Shown: one piece after another, positions 5,501 through 6,188 of the stretch
Layout: each line of letters starts with the position of its first letter
How positions within the stretch are numbered: the first letter of the stretch is position 1
Source of the DNA: Betaproteobacteria bacterium
GTDB taxonomy: Bacteria; Pseudomonadota; Gammaproteobacteria; Burkholderiales; Burkholderiaceae_C
DNA length: 6,188 bases
NCBI GenBank assembly: GCA_009923895.1
Contig: RFSP01000115.1
Coordinates: 1 to 6,188 of the forward strand
Direction of reading: 5' to 3'
Program-made: the position numbers and the translations under genes
Notes under the pieces: model-generated
Database searches by the model: none
The model's input: the letters and a program-made list of their open reading frames with translations, nothing else
What the model was told of the DNA's origin: nothing

Positions 5501-6188
5501 GCTTCAGTGTCTAAAGTCTCTACCTCCTTCTTGTTTGACTCGGCCACCGACCGCATGAGTGCGCTGCAAAAGCGCTTGGCCACCACCCAGTCACAGATGG
5601 CAGAGGGCAAGCAAGTGCTCTCGCCCAGCGATGCGCCCGACAAGGCCGCGGCCATTCAGCGCCTGAATGGCGAGTTGGAGCGGCAAAACAACTACATCAG
5701 CAGCTTGCAAGTGGCCCTGCACCGCTACCAAGGCGAAGAAACCGCCCTGCGCTCGGCCAATGATGTGCTCACGCGCATGAAGGAGCTGTCGCTTCAAGCC
5801 ACCAATGGCACCCAAGGCAAGGTGGAACATGAAGCCATTGCCACCGAAATGCAGGCTTTGCGGGATCAACTGGTCAGCTTGGGCAACACGCGGGACGACA
5901 GCGGCAACTATTTGTTCTCGGGCACGCGTGTCAACACCCCAGCCTTTGCCGTTGCAGGTGATGGGTCGGTTCAATACCAGGGTGATCAAACGCTCACCAA
6001 GATCCCGGCCGGTGTGGAGCGACAAGTGGCCTACACCCGTGCGGGAACCGATGTGTTCAGTCGCGTGATTCGCGATGACAACGGACAGTCTGTTTCTGTA
6101 GGGTTTTTTGATGCCATCGATCAAATGATTGCTGGCGTCAAGGCGGGTGATGGCACAGCCATGCAAAACAGCGTCTCCGATTTGGACC
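5498..6188 (+). CDS. flgL: Hook-filament junction protein 2, FlgL, 3' partial
   Basis: FlgL sits between FlgK and the filament and is related to flagellin at its N- and C-terminal helices. The frame is open from ATG 5498 to the window edge: 230 full codons plus one base. The enteric protein is about 317 residues, so roughly the last quarter or more, including the C-terminal axial helix, is missing. Visible family features are the N-terminal VSTSFLFDSATDRMSALQKR (7-26), EGKQVLSPSDAPDKAAAIQR (36-55, matching the flagellin-type S-D-P turn), MKELSLQATNGT (94-105), ALRDQLVSLGN (120-130) and GNYLFSGTRVNTPAF (136-150). A small variable domain follows (about 150-200), then the start of the return helix at FDAIDQMIAGVKAG (204-217). 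No signal peptide, as expected for type III export, and no cysteine. The start is fixed by the overlap with the flgK stop. Identity is secure; a downstream gene cannot be judged. Confidence 0.95.
   Translation, partial: MASVSKVSTSFLFDSATDRMSALQKRLATTQSQMAEGKQVLSPSDAPDKAAAIQRLNGELERQNNYISSLQVALHRYQGEETALRSANDVLTRMKELSLQATNGTQGKVEHEAIATEMQALRDQLVSLGNTRDDSGNYLFSGTRVNTPAFAVAGDGSVQYQGDQTLTKIPAGVERQVAYTRAGTDVFSRVIRDDNGQSVSVGFFDAIDQMIAGVKAGDGTAMQNSVSDLD

Noticed and set aside
2..6188. An undescribed defence, mobile or accessory system
   Set aside because: All bases apart from 35 in three short gaps belong to six recognisable flagellar genes in standard order. There are no transposase, integrase, toxin, CRISPR or RNA gene signatures and no evident compositional break between genes.
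5498..6188. Flagellin (FliC) instead of FlgL for the last gene
   Set aside because: The N-terminus has the flagellin-like helix, but the position directly after flgK, the modest variable region and the GNYLFSGTR motif fit FlgL better than flagellin.

Overview
The window is one uninterrupted stretch of a flagellar structural operon, entirely on the + strand. It carries flgG (5' end missing), flgH, flgI, flgJ, flgK and flgL (3' end missing). The gene order, the closeness of the proteins to proteobacterial flagellar families, a base composition that looks clearly GC-rich by eye (not computed), and the frequent use of TTG as well as CTG for leucine suggest a Gram-negative betaproteobacterium. Burkholderiales, possibly Comamonadaceae, is my best guess, but that is inference. 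The presence of both P-ring (FlgI) and L-ring (FlgH) genes confirms a cell with a peptidoglycan layer and an outer membrane.

Layout: flgG (2-592), 11-base gap, flgH (604-1320), 15-base gap, flgI (1336-2469), 9-base gap, flgJ (2479-2991), 4-base GTGA overlap, flgK (2988-5498; the overlap runs 2988-2991), then an overlap of the last base of the flgK stop with the first base of the flgL start in TGATG (5496-5500), and flgL (5498-6188, open at the window edge). No non-coding stretch exceeds 15 bases, and I see no internal promoter, terminator, RNA gene, mobile element or CRISPR array.

The products form the outward-growing axis of the flagellum and its bushings. FlgG is the distal rod. FlgJ caps and assists rod growth. 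FlgI and FlgH form the P and L rings, through which the rod passes the peptidoglycan and outer membrane. FlgK and FlgL are the two junction proteins between hook and filament. Genes for the inner rod and hook (flgB-flgF) presumably lie upstream, outside the window.

The system itself is well known, and I found no undescribed system. The points worth a second look are within it: FlgJ is a short single-domain form with no muramidase domain; FlgK is unusually long (836 residues) and has a flagellin-IN-like module in its variable region; FlgI lacks both cysteines that form the P-ring disulfide in enteric bacteria; across about 2,047 encoded residues there are only two cysteines, one of them in a signal peptide; and flgK and flgL are joined to flgJ by start/stop overlaps that leave no spacer for a separate promoter.
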